Below are positions 44,254 through 53,326 of a stretch of 64,000 nt of DNA, one piece after another. The translations under genes and the position numbers were made by a program. Positions within the stretch are counted from its first letter, which is position 1, and each line of letters begins with the position of its first letter. Source of the stretch: an uncultured Lachnospiraceae bacterium (GTDB lineage: Bacteria > Bacillota > Clostridia > Lachnospirales > Lachnospiraceae). The notes below the pieces were generated by a model. That model searched no databases. It worked only from the letters and a program-made list of their open reading frames with translations, and was not told the origin of the DNA. The DNA lies in NCBI GenBank assembly GCA_900548905.1, contig URMK01000019.1, positions 1 to 64,000 on the forward strand. The letters run 5' to 3'.

Positions 44254-46065
44254 TTACCTGTCCCCTTCCGGATCCGGCAGCGGAATACGAATCCGGATAC
44301 AGGTCCCTTCCCCCGGCCGGGTCTCAATCTGCATACACCCCTTTTCCCCATATAAAAGCTGGATACGCCGCCGCGTATTTTCCAGGCCGATACGGTGGTA
44401 ATCCCCCTGCATGGCTTTTTCTATCTCTTCCCCGCTCATCCCCCGGCCGTTATCCTCCACTTCCAAAAGGATCGCATCGGTTTCAATGGTGCCGCGTATC
44501 CACAGAAGCCCCCCGTTTTTCATATCCCGGAAGCCATGGACCACCGCGTTTTCCACCAGCGGCTGGAGCAGGAGCTTTGGTACGCTGTACTGTCCCAGTT
44601 CTCCGTCCACCTCATAAACCACCTGGAATTTTCCTTCGAAACGCATTTCCATAATGTGCAGGTAATTCTGCAGCCACAGATATTCCTCACGAAAGGCCGC
44701 CAGCTCCTGCTTGTTCCGGAAGGTATACTGCAGCATGTCGGAAAGACAGAGGAGCATCCTGCTGATTTCCTCTTTCCCTTCCTCCAGAGCCATCATATTG
44801 ATAATATTCAGCGTGTTATACAGAAAATGCGGATTCATCTGCAGATTCAGCGCCATGATTTCCGACTCTCTGTTGCGGATCTCACTCTCATAATTTTCTT
44901 CTATGAGTATCCGGATTTGTTCACTCATATCATTATATTTTTCCGTCAGATATTGAAGCTCATCCATCCCGCTGGTTGCCAGCCTCACACTGAAATCCCC
45001 TTTTCCCACCTGCTTCATGGCTCCTACCAGCTTTTCGACGGGAAGCGTTATTTTGCGGGCAAAGATTTTGGAAACGAGCATAGCGAGAAGGAAAATAAGA
45101 ATACACAGAAAAACCGTGAGCGTCTGGAGGCTGACCACATTATGTACCAGGGCCTTTACCGGCGTTATGGAGGCGAATACCCAGCCGGTCACCTGGGATA
45201 CCTCATAACAGACCAGTACCTTCTCCCCCTGGTACTGCAGAAGCATGCTGCCGGTCTTATCCGTGATATGCCAAAGCCAGGGAAGCTCCTGTGTGGTGCC
45301 CGCTTTGGCGGCGTCGGAATGGGAAACAATTTCCCCTTTCGGGGAGGAAATGCAGAACTGGGAATCGTCAACGGAATTGCTGGCTTCAAACATTTCCCGG
45401 ATCAGGTTATCCCGGAAGCTGATGACCAGCACCGCGTTGAAATCCTCCGAAAGCGCCCTGGTTTCCGACGGCTTTTCCGGATCAATAAACGTAGGGTTCA
45501 GGGGCTGTATCATGGAATAGACCGTGGGGTTTTCCACGGCATAATCCAGACCGAAGGTATCCTGCACCACATAGGTGGGCACCCACTGCGCTTCCCCTCT
45601 GCGTTCCCGCAGGCTTTCCCACAGCGTGGAGGAGAAAAAGTTGGCAACCGGCACCTTCAGCTGGGAATTATCGCCGAAAATAAATTTCTCCGTCATGATT
45701 GTGGTGGTGACGATATCCTCATCCACAAAATATTTCTGCAGGATGGCCTGGATTTTCTTATCCTTGACAAGCAGCTCCGAATCCGGCACCGTATCCACAT
45801 CACTCAACAGCCGGTACATATCGGCATCCACGTTGAGATTTACCGCGCTTTCCTGAATGTATCCCATCTGCCTGTCAATCAGCTGGGTGTTTTTCACCAC
45901 CACATCCAGAATGTTTTTCTTGGCGATATCTATGATGCTGTGATAGGACACCCAATAATAAGCGATGCCGATAATCAGGGAAGGGATCAGAATCAGAAAA
46001 ATAAAGCACAGTCTCAGCTTATTCTGCAGATTCAGGCTGTTGAAACAGGTTCTCAGCTTATTCAT
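44254..46065 (-). CDS. Membrane sensor histidine kinase (YesM type)
   Basis: This 603-residue kinase has a first helix at about 17-40, an extracellular dCache-like sensor (41-310), a second helix (about 316-335), a HAMP linker, and a kinase core with His413 in NPHFLYNT. Its N-box is VENAVVHG and its G-box is DNGRGMSG. It overlaps the response-regulator gene by 8 bp and lies 170 bp upstream of the binding-protein gene. Start ATG is behind AAGGAG. Confidence 0.93.
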   Translation of the reverse strand: MNKLRTCFNSLNLQNKLRLCFIFLILIPSLIIGIAYYWVSYHSIIDIAKKNILDVVVKNTQLIDRQMGYIQESAVNLNVDADMYRLLSDVDTVPDSELLVKDKKIQAILQKYFVDEDIVTTTIMTEKFIFGDNSQLKVPVANFFSSTLWESLRERRGEAQWVPTYVVQDTFGLDYAVENPTVYSMIQPLNPTFIDPEKPSETRALSEDFNAVLVISFRDNLIREMFEASNSVDDSQFCISSPKGEIVSHSDAAKAGTTQELPWLWHITDKTGSMLLQYQGEKVLVCYEVSQVTGWVFASITPVKALVHNVVSLQTLTVFLCILIFLLAMLVSKIFARKITLPVEKLVGAMKQVGKGDFSVRLATSGMDELQYLTEKYNDMSEQIRILIEENYESEIRNRESEIMALNLQMNPHFLYNTLNIINMMALEEGKEEISRMLLCLSDMLQYTFRNKQELAAFREEYLWLQNYLHIMEMRFEGKFQVVYEVDGELGQYSVPKLLLQPLVENAVVHGFRDMKNGGLLWIRGTIETDAILLEVEDNGRGMSGEEIEKAMQGDYHRIGLENTRRRIQLLYGEKGCMQIETRPGEGTCIRIRIPLPDPEGDR

Positions 46066-47671
46066 CCGTTTCTCTCCTTAATTTCATAAGTTCATCCCGG
46101 AACTGCATGGGCGTGATGCCGTTCTCCCTCTTAAATACCCGGTTGAAATACTTGACGTCCTCATAGCCCGTTTTCCGGGCAATTTCATATATCCTGCAGT
46201 CTGTCTCCTGAAGCATGGCCCTGGCCTTTTTCATGCGTACCTCAATCAGGTTCCTGGAAAAGCTGTCCCCCGTGGTTTCTTTTACCAGGTTGCTGAAATA
46301 GGTAGGGGTCAGCTGGAATACCGCCGAAATCTCCTCCAGAGGGATATCTTTTTCATAGTGCTGTTCAATATACGCCCGGAAACGCTCCGCAAAGCCGTTG
46401 TTTTTATCCTGCTTTTTTTCCTCCGTCCCGGTGACCAGCAGCTTCAGCGCACCGTAAAGCTTGTTCCGGAAAGTCTCTATGCTTTTGTCTCCGCATTCCT
46501 GCTGCCAGAACCGTTCGAATGCCTCTTCCAGATGGAAATACAGGGAGATATGCCTAAGCAGGCTCTGCAGGCCGCTCCTAAACCGGGCAGGATCCGGATA
46601 TCCGCTGTCCAGGCACCGTTCCATAATCCGGTCCGCCAGGCGGCATGCCAGCGTTAGGTCCGTATTTTTAACCGCATCCTTCAGCGCTTCCTCCTCCGCC
46701 AGCCCTATACCGAACTCCCCAGTCCGGCGGGGCAGGATAAAACCGGCGGACAGCCTGTCGGCTTCGGGAAAATAGAATCGGTAATCCATCACCATCACCG
46801 CACTTTTGTAACATTCCTCTATCTGCAGGAAAAGATCGGCCGCCGGTTCCCCCAGAACGATCCATAGCTTCCGGTCCCCGCCGGAAAAAGAAGGAAAGGA
46901 TTCCGGAAGCGCTGCCCGCTCCAGCAGGGCCGCCGCATCCGCTCCCTCTCTCTTTTCCGTGACCACTGTGACCATGGTGTCCGGGAGCACATGGCTGAAA
47001 AAAGACAGGGAATGGCAGGTGATCTGCAGCAGTTCCTTCATCCACCACTTCAACTGGTATTTCGCCTCTTCCAGTTCTTCTTTCCCCACCGTGCTGCCCC
47101 ATTCCTGAAGCCCCTGCAGCCGGGTTATAATGACATTTCCCGGTTTGCCGCAGGGAATGATTTTTTCCATTTCCTTTTTGTCCGCAGGGGATAATCTGCC
47201 ATAAACCCACTGGTTGAGCTGCTGCTCCATATAGGCGGGCAGGGTTATGTCCAGCTGTTTGCGCATTTCATCCTTCTGGCTGGCAAGAAGCCGTTCCTCA
47301 CGGATTGCCCGGAATGCTTTTTCCAGAACCGCACGCATACGATCCGGATTCAGCGGCTTGAGCAGATAGTCCAGCGCTCCCAGAGTCAGCGCTTTCCTTG
47401 CATATTCAAATTCTGCATACCCGGTCAGCAGGATTACCTTAATCCCCGTTTTTTCCTTTTCCGCCTCTTCCATGAACCGAAGCCCGTCCATCTCAGGCAT
47501 GCAGATATCGGTTATGATAATATCCGCCCCTTCCCTGTGAAGGAACTCCAGCGCCTCCGCAGCCGCCGTAAATGCCCATACCATGGCCTCCTCCCGGAAT
47601 TCCCTCTGCAGAATATTTTTAAGCCCCTTACACTGGCGCACCTCATCATCAACTACTACTATCCTCCACAT
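46058..47671 (-). CDS. Response regulator with AraC-type DNA-binding domain
   Basis: This 537-residue regulator has a receiver domain with Asp55 (TDICMPEMDG) and Lys in LLKPLNPDRM, a long linker, and a C-terminal AraC HTH pair (about 435-535, ending TGYEDVKYFNRVFKRENGITP). It is paired with the overlapping kinase gene downstream. It is first in the operon that ends with GH127. Start 47671 lies 7 bp after GGGAGG; the earlier ATG would add 9 unlikely residues. Confidence 0.92.
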   Translation of the reverse strand: MWRIVVVDDEVRQCKGLKNILQREFREEAMVWAFTAAAEALEFLHREGADIIITDICMPEMDGLRFMEEAEKEKTGIKVILLTGYAEFEYARKALTLGALDYLLKPLNPDRMRAVLEKAFRAIREERLLASQKDEMRKQLDITLPAYMEQQLNQWVYGRLSPADKKEMEKIIPCGKPGNVIITRLQGLQEWGSTVGKEELEEAKYQLKWWMKELLQITCHSLSFFSHVLPDTMVTVVTEKREGADAAALLERAALPESFPSFSGGDRKLWIVLGEPAADLFLQIEECYKSAVMVMDYRFYFPEADRLSAGFILPRRTGEFGIGLAEEEALKDAVKNTDLTLACRLADRIMERCLDSGYPDPARFRSGLQSLLRHISLYFHLEEAFERFWQQECGDKSIETFRNKLYGALKLLVTGTEEKKQDKNNGFAERFRAYIEQHYEKDIPLEEISAVFQLTPTYFSNLVKETTGDSFSRNLIEVRMKKARAMLQETDCRIYEIARKTGYEDVKYFNRVFKRENGITPMQFRDELMKLRRETDE

Positions 47672-47706
47672 GGCCTGCCCTCCCCGCCTTGCTCCCATTT
47701 TTTTTC

Positions 47707-47735
47707 AGTGTAGCACAGTTATTCCGGGATTTCCA
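47707..47735 (-). promoter_or_regulatory. Candidate promoter of regulator-kinase-transporter operon
   Basis: On the - strand, TGGAAA (47735-47730) and TACACT (47712-47707) are 17 bp apart. The -10 box ends 35 bp upstream of the start codon at 47671. The -35 box is a modest match. Confidence 0.45.
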
Positions 47736-47775
47736 TACGCTTCCCTTTCCGGGCGGCCATACCGGATCCCGCTTT

Positions 47776-47807
47776 GGTAACGGTTCAGACTTGTCTGAAC
47801 CGTTACC
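47776..47807. repeat. Perfect 32-bp hairpin, type member of the family
   Basis: A 15-bp perfect stem, GGTAACGGTTCAGAC with GTCTGAACCGTTACC, and a TT loop lie between the SBP operon terminator and the upstream side of the next operon. Related copies are at 29355-29376, 33831-33854, 40820-40851 and, partly, 111-127 and 5895-5922. Confidence 0.75.
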
Positions 47808-47828
47808 CCGTTTTGAGGAACTGCGTCG

Positions 47829-47882
47829 GCAATAAAAAAAGAAAGCATCAAAAGGTGTTTTTCTCCTTCTGACGCTTTCTTT
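47829..47882 (-). terminator. Intrinsic terminator of the 47.9-51.5 kb importer operon
   Basis: On the - strand an 18-bp stem (two G-U pairs), starting AAAGAAAGCGTC, is followed by TTTTTTTATT. It lies 21 bp after the binding-protein stop codon. Confidence 0.9.
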
Positions 47883-47903
47883 GTAACACGTTTTACCCGG
47901 ATT

Positions 47904-49523
47904 TTATTTTTCCAGACCTTCCAGATAAGCCGTAAACTGGGCTATAAATTCTTCCCTTATTTTCTCAAGGCCGGCCGTCTCACATTTACTGTTCAGCTCC
48001 GCAAGTGTCCCTTCCACATCTTCCACAAGTCCCAGCTCCAGCAGAGGCACATACTGGGAGCAGGCTTCGTTCATTGCAGCCAGTTCGCTCTTTACGGAGG
48101 AATCATCAAAAATGAAGCCGCTTGTCACCTCGGAAATGGCATCCCCCATTAGCTCCTGGCGGATTGCACTCTGGGTAGTTCCCGCTTCTCCCAGGATCCG
48201 TTCCAGCGCATCGTTTTTAAGTCCCCAGGAAACAGGCGCATTCCCCACGGCATAGTTGGCCTGATCCGCACCCAGCGTATAGGTGGTGTCGCTGGTGGCA
48301 TTGTAGGTGGATCCTTCGATGCCGTATCTGCAGATGTCATAGCATTCCTTATCAAACTTCAGCACATCCAGCACCATAAGCGCACGCTCCGTGTTTTCGG
48401 AAACGGCCGGAATCGCAAATCCATCCCCGGTATAAACCCCCTTTACATGGACTACGCCCGGCGTTACATTGACCAGCTCGGCTTTCCATTCCGGATGCTC
48501 GGAATCCACAACATTTTTTGCAGATTCACAGGTATCCAGATTCCAGAAAAGAGCGGCGCTTGTCCCGTTTTGGAAGGCATCCAGAGGAGAGGTGGTATTG
48601 GAAACCGCATTTTTGGACCAGAAGCCCTTATCCGCCCAGCTCTTAACCAGCTTGCAGTATTCCAGATACTCATCGGTGCCGTACTGCCATACCACATCAT
48701 CCGCGGTGGGGTTTTCCCCTTTATAGAAATAGCCGAAATATTTACCGCTTCCCACACTCATGGGAACCAGATTGTTCCTGCTCTGGAACAGGTTCATGGA
48801 CATTTCCACCGCGTCCCCTGCTGCCGCGTAAGGATATATGCCTTCTTCCTTTTCTGCCACTGCGGTAAAATATTCTTCCAGCTTTTCGACGCTGTCGATT
48901 TTATCCATTCCGTATTTTTCACGAAGATCGCCCCGGATCAGCACAGGCATTGCATTATTCACATAAGGGCTGTTTTTGGGTATCATATAGCATTTGCCGT
49001 TAATTTTTGCCTGCTCAAATGCCATGCTGTCCTGGCCCTGCGTTGTCTGAGGCATATATTTGCCCAGCAGATCATCGGTTATTTCCATAAAGGCGCCCTT
49101 CGTGGCTTCTTCATAGTAAAAGGCCCAGGTTGATGTGTAAATAATGTCAATATTTTCGCCGCTTGCAAGGAGCAGGGAATATTTCTGTGAGTAATCACTG
49201 AGTGCTATATAGCTGATATCCAGCGTACAGTTGAGTTTTTCTTCCAGCTTTTCGTTTAAAGCCGCTTCCACCTCATCGGCAATGACGGGTTCGTCGCCGA
49301 TAACATACATAACCAGCTCTTTGTGCTCCGAGATATCGTTTCCGCCATATTCCTGTGCAGTTTCCCCGCCGGCCTGTGTGCTTTCCCCTGCCGCACCGGC
49401 GCTTTCCGATGCCGGCCGGCTGCCTTCCGGCGTCCCGGCTGCGGTATCCTTACCGCATGCCGTAAAAATACAGGTACTAAACATCATGATACCTAACAGT
49501 ACCCCCAACACTTTCTTTTTCAT
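47904..49523 (-). CDS. Extracellular solute-binding lipoprotein (CUT1, LplA-like)
   Basis: This lipoprotein of about 539 residues has a lipobox FTAC (Cys23), an Ala/Gly/Glu-rich linker (to about 65) and a family-1 sugar-binding fold (GIYPYAAAGDAVEMS, FWNLDTCESAKN). It is the last gene of its operon, downstream of both permeases, the opposite order to the 9.5-13 kb importer. Start 49523 is preferred because AAAGGAG lies 8 bp before it. Confidence 0.9.
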   Translation of the reverse strand: MKKKVLGVLLGIMMFSTCIFTACGKDTAAGTPEGSRPASESAGAAGESTQAGGETAQEYGGNDISEHKELVMYVIGDEPVIADEVEAALNEKLEEKLNCTLDISYIALSDYSQKYSLLLASGENIDIIYTSTWAFYYEEATKGAFMEITDDLLGKYMPQTTQGQDSMAFEQAKINGKCYMIPKNSPYVNNAMPVLIRGDLREKYGMDKIDSVEKLEEYFTAVAEKEEGIYPYAAAGDAVEMSMNLFQSRNNLVPMSVGSGKYFGYFYKGENPTADDVVWQYGTDEYLEYCKLVKSWADKGFWSKNAVSNTTSPLDAFQNGTSAALFWNLDTCESAKNVVDSEHPEWKAELVNVTPGVVHVKGVYTGDGFAIPAVSENTERALMVLDVLKFDKECYDICRYGIEGSTYNATSDTTYTLGADQANYAVGNAPVSWGLKNDALERILGEAGTTQSAIRQELMGDAISEVTSGFIFDDSSVKSELAAMNEACSQYVPLLELGLVEDVEGTLAELNSKCETAGLEKIREEFIAQFTAYLEGLEK

Positions 49524-49559
49524 TCTCATTACTCCTTTCATGTATCACACGAATCTGCC

Positions 49560-50459
49560 TTATCCTTTGACAGATCCTAAAGTTAACCCTTTTACAAAAT
49601 ATTTCTGGACGAACGGATACACCAGTATGATAGGGCCGGTAGCCACAATCGTAAGTGCCATTTTCGTGGATTCAATAGGCATGGAGCTTACGGAAATAGC
49701 CGACTGGCTGGCTATCTCCCGGAGGGCCTTGATACTGCCCATCAGCTGGTACAGCAGATACTGCAGATCGAACAGCTCCTTTTTATCTATAAAAAGCATA
49801 CACATATACCAGTCATTCCAGTAGGCCAGTGCCGTAAACAATCCGATTGTGGCAACCACCGGTTTGGACAAGGGCAGAATCAGTTTTACAAAAATACGGA
49901 AATCTCCTGCCCCGTCAATCTTTGCGGATTCCGTAATTTCACCGGGTATCCCTCCCATAAACCCTTTCACCAGGATGATGTTCCACACCGAAACAATCGT
50001 GGGGATAATCAGCGCCCATATGGTATTTTTCAAATGAAGGGTTTTCACACACAGGATGTACCAGGGGACAAGCCCGCCGGAAAAGAGGGTTGTGAAGAAA
50101 AAGTAAAAGGAAAACAGGTTCCTCCATTTAAAATCCTTTCTCTGAAGCACATACCCCGTCATGGCGTTCACAAAAACGCTCAAAGCCGTCCCGACAATTG
50201 TTACAAACGCCGTCACCCCGTATGCCCGCAGGATTTTGGCAGGATTCTTGAAAATCAGTTCATAAGCCGATGTGGAAAATTCCTGCGGCCATAAAACATA
50301 ACCGTTTTTTATAATGTAGCTTTCGCTGGTGAACGAGGAAGCGATTATAAGAAAAAACGGAATAATGCATACAAGCCCAAACAGGCACAGCAGCGGATAC
50401 CCCACCGCCTTGAAGCACAGCGTATCCCCATGCCCGCTTTTTTGATTTATTCTCCGCAT
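49560..50459 (-). CDS. ABC sugar transporter permease (LplC type)
   Basis: This 299-residue permease has six membrane segments, the EAA loop (ESAKIDGAGDFRIFVKLILPLSK) and an end KYFVKGLTLGSVKG of the Lpl family. Start at 50459 gives GAGG with 7-bp spacing; the ATG two codons earlier is too close to the ribosome binding site. The LplB-type partner ends 73 bp upstream. Confidence 0.9.
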   Translation of the reverse strand: MRRINQKSGHGDTLCFKAVGYPLLCLFGLVCIIPFFLIIASSFTSESYIIKNGYVLWPQEFSTSAYELIFKNPAKILRAYGVTAFVTIVGTALSVFVNAMTGYVLQRKDFKWRNLFSFYFFFTTLFSGGLVPWYILCVKTLHLKNTIWALIIPTIVSVWNIILVKGFMGGIPGEITESAKIDGAGDFRIFVKLILPLSKPVVATIGLFTALAYWNDWYMCMLFIDKKELFDLQYLLYQLMGSIKALREIASQSAISVSSMPIESTKMALTIVATGPIILVYPFVQKYFVKGLTLGSVKG

Positions 50460-50532
50460 ATCCATTCCTCTTTTCTGTGTACTGTCAAATCACGTTGTCT
50501 TCCGCCCTCTGCCAAAAGGATTCCGGCAGCCG

Positions 50533-51477
50533 TCAGAATAACGCATAATCGCTTTGCACCCGTTTCACAATACCATTTACAAGCATAATCGTTGCAAAAC
50601 ACAAAATCGACTGGTAAAATCCGGCAGACGCCGCCATCCCTATATCGGAGGTTTCCAGCAGGGAACGGAATACAAAGGTATCGATTACATCCGTAGAATC
50701 ATACAGCGCCCCGTTCTTTCCCACCAGCTGATAAAACAAATCCAGATTCCCCCTGAAAATTTTGCTCACATCCAGCAGAACCATGGTGACAACGGTAGGC
50801 AGGATAGCCGGAAAGGTCACATGACGCACCCTCTGGAAAATATTTGCGCCGTCAATTTTGGCCGATTCATGCAGCTGCATATCCACGCCGGTTACGGCCG
50901 CCAGATATACCACCATACTATAGCCCACGCTTTTCCAGGCATTAAACACCACGATCAGGATTCTCCAGGCCGGCCCGTTGGCGTAAATATTAACCGGCTC
51001 CAGGCCGAGCATCCCCAGAACACCATTCACCACACCATTTTCATAATTCAGAAGGTTATAGGCAATGGTCCCCACAATAACCCAGGATACAAAGTAAGGC
51101 AGGAAGATGGCCGACTGGGTTATCTTCTTAAAATACTTGTTGCCGGCCTCACTCAGGATGATGGCAAACAATACTGCCAGCCCTGTGTTTACGGCAATGA
51201 AGGACAGGTTGTACAAAAAGGTATTGGCCGTGACGCTGAAGGCTTTTCCCGACAAAAAGAAAAATTGGAAATTGTCAAAAATCCCCTCCGTCCACGGACT
51301 GCCCCATATACCATCCCTGTAATTGAAATTCTTAAACGCCAGGATCATACCGCCCATGGGAAGATAGGCAAATATGAAAATAGTTACTGCTGCTGGCAGA
51401 AGCATGAGCAAAAGAGTCCTGCTTTTCTTTAGCTCATGAAAAAAAGCGTTCCCCCTGCCTTTTCCGGAAGCCGTCAT
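50533..51477 (-). CDS. ABC sugar transporter permease (LplB type)
   Basis: This 314-residue permease has the family motif FAYLPMGGMILAFKNFNY and the EAA loop HESAKIDGANIFQRVRHVTFPA. It is first in the importer operon and divergent from a response regulator-kinase pair, its likely controllers. Start ATG follows AAGGAGG. Confidence 0.92.
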   Translation of the reverse strand: MTASGKGRGNAFFHELKKSRTLLLMLLPAAVTIFIFAYLPMGGMILAFKNFNYRDGIWGSPWTEGIFDNFQFFFLSGKAFSVTANTFLYNLSFIAVNTGLAVLFAIILSEAGNKYFKKITQSAIFLPYFVSWVIVGTIAYNLLNYENGVVNGVLGMLGLEPVNIYANGPAWRILIVVFNAWKSVGYSMVVYLAAVTGVDMQLHESAKIDGANIFQRVRHVTFPAILPTVVTMVLLDVSKIFRGNLDLFYQLVGKNGALYDSTDVIDTFVFRSLLETSDIGMAASAGFYQSILCFATIMLVNGIVKRVQSDYALF

Positions 51478-51602
51478 ACATATTCCTCCTTGCTTTTTTT
51501 ACGATTCGTTCGACACATTTATCCTAGCATCTGTGCGGGACAAATAAAATCAGACTATTTTTTTATAAATAGCACAATCTTTAACTGCCACATTTTGAGC
51601 CA
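51478..51602. other. Divergent control region of importer and regulator genes
   Basis: No gene is present. The stretch TTACGATTCGTTCGACA (51499-51515) recurs with one change at 55589-55605, upstream of the GH63-like gene, and may be a shared regulatory site. A candidate - strand promoter (TTGTCC-N16-TAAATG) is weak. Confidence 0.4.
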
Positions 51603-51631
51603 TTGCACCCTATTTTTATATATGCTATGCT
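51603..51631 (+). promoter_or_regulatory. Promoter of response regulator-kinase operon
   Basis: TTGCAC (51603-51608), a 17-bp spacer and TATGCT (51626-51631) lie 84 bp upstream of the regulator's ATG. This leaves a transcript leader of about 78 nt that holds a strong hairpin. Confidence 0.6.
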
Positions 51632-51654
51632 TTACAACAGATTTGGACTAGCCG

Positions 51655-51693
51655 GGTTAGCGTTCCGCGCGCAGGGCGGGCGGAACGCTAACC
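51655..51693 (+). promoter_or_regulatory. Leader hairpin before ribosome binding site
   Basis: A 14-bp perfect GC-rich stem, GGTTAGCGTTCCGC and its complement, ends 7 bp before the GGAGGAGG ribosome binding site. No T-run follows. It could modulate translation or mRNA stability of the regulator-kinase operon. Confidence 0.6.
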
Positions 51694-51715
51694 TGGCGTA
51701 GGAGGAGGTATTGTC

Positions 51716-53308
51716 ATGAGGCTGCTTCTTGTGGATGATGAACGGTTTACAAGAGAAGGAATCTATTCCCTCACCCCCTGGAAGGAACTGGGGATCGATG
51801 AGGTGATAACCGCAGAGGACGGGGAAGACGGGCTGGAAAAAGCGTTGTTGTTTGCACCGGAGATCGTATTAACTGATGTGAAAATGCCCCGCATGGACGG
51901 CGTTGCCATGTCTTTTCAGATAAGGGAAAAATTCCCGGACTGCAGTATTATTTTTATGAGCGGCTATGCGGACAAGGAATATCTGAAATCTGCTATCCGC
52001 CTGTCTGCGGTGAATTATATTGAAAAACCCTTCCAGCCGGATGAACTGCATTCCACCCTGCGTATTGCGGCAGAGAAATACCGTTCCCAGGCGGCACGGG
52101 AGAATTCTGCCAATGAGCTGACCCATAAGCTTCATTTAAGCCTTCCTGCAATCCGGACTAAAATCGCAGTGGCCCTGCTCCACCCGTCCGCATCCGGGAC
52201 GGAGCTGGACGAATATATCCGGATCGCTTATCCGGATCTGCGCAGGGAAGGATCCTGGATTACCTTCCTGATCCTGCTGCTCAATGATACGGACGGGACA
52301 GCAGATACCGGCGGTGCCATTCAGGACGCGATCTGCGATTTGCTTGACAGCAGGCTTGCCCTATCCGATTTTTCCCATGTGATTATAGGGCAGAAAAGCG
52401 ATCAGGTTATTGTCGTGCACATGAATCTGACGGATCGCAAAGGGGAAGCGGTGCCCTCCTCCCAGATAGGAAACATCTGCTATATGCTGTGTGACATTTT
52501 AAAAAGCACCTGTCGTTTTCTTTTGGCTACCGGCCATCCGGTGGACGGCTTCGAACAGATTTATGATTCCTACCAGACCGCATCCATCTGCCTGCAGCGG
52601 GGATTTTTCCACAAAGAGAACGCCGTTTTATTTTACGAAGAGAAACACAACCATCTCGTTTACCAGTTTTCGGAGGATAGCCTGCGGCCCTTTGAAAAAG
52701 CGCTTCAGCAGCATGATGAAACGGCCGCCTGTTCCTATGTGGTCAGTCTGGTGGAGCGGCTGAGGCGTTTTGACGGCACCCTGGTCAGCAGCGTGAAAAA
52801 CTTTTTTATCCGTGCCTACCGCTGTCTCTATGAATCCGCCCGGTTATACGCAAGTACGGCCTTCGCCCCGGAGGAAACCCCGGAAACACTGGATGACCGC
52901 ATATGGAAAATGTCCTTTCTGTCGGATATTGAGCAGGAACTGCTCAACCGGCTCCATGTTTTTTTCCATACCACGGACGACCGGTATACCCAATATCCCC
53001 TCGCCTGTCAGCTGCGGCTGTACATCGATGAAAATTATGAAAAGGAGGATCTTTCCCTCCAGGAAATCGCGGAACAGTTCTCCGTGAGCGAATCCTATCT
53101 CTGCGTCCTTTTCAAGAAAGCTTTTGACCACACGATCAATCAATATATCATAGACCGCAGGATAGAAAAAGCGAAGGAATACCTGAAAAATACCAATAAA
53201 AAAATCAAAGAGATTGCGGAGCTGGTGGGGTACCGCGACTGTAATTATTTTATCCGTATTTTCAAGAAAACCACCGGAATGACCCCTGCGGACTATCGCT
53301 CTTTCTGA
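51716..53308 (+). CDS. Response regulator with AraC-type DNA-binding domain
   Basis: This 530-residue regulator has a receiver domain with DDE near the start, phospho-acceptor Asp54 (LTDVKMPRMDG) and KPF lysine. A long helical linker precedes the C-terminal AraC HTH pair (about 430-530), ending VGYRDCNYFIRIFKKTTGMTP. Its partner kinase follows after 18 bp. It is divergent from an importer operon and upstream of glycosidase genes whose promoter carries two direct repeats suited to AraC binding. Start ATG is behind GGAGGAGG. Confidence 0.93.
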   Translation: MRLLLVDDERFTREGIYSLTPWKELGIDEVITAEDGEDGLEKALLFAPEIVLTDVKMPRMDGVAMSFQIREKFPDCSIIFMSGYADKEYLKSAIRLSAVNYIEKPFQPDELHSTLRIAAEKYRSQAARENSANELTHKLHLSLPAIRTKIAVALLHPSASGTELDEYIRIAYPDLRREGSWITFLILLLNDTDGTADTGGAIQDAICDLLDSRLALSDFSHVIIGQKSDQVIVVHMNLTDRKGEAVPSSQIGNICYMLCDILKSTCRFLLATGHPVDGFEQIYDSYQTASICLQRGFFHKENAVLFYEEKHNHLVYQFSEDSLRPFEKALQQHDETAACSYVVSLVERLRRFDGTLVSSVKNFFIRAYRCLYESARLYASTAFAPEETPETLDDRIWKMSFLSDIEQELLNRLHVFFHTTDDRYTQYPLACQLRLYIDENYEKEDLSLQEIAEQFSVSESYLCVLFKKAFDHTINQYIIDRRIEKAKEYLKNTNKKIKEIAELVGYRDCNYFIRIFKKTTGMTPADYRSF

Positions 53309-53326
53309 TCCGCGGAAAGGAAGCCT

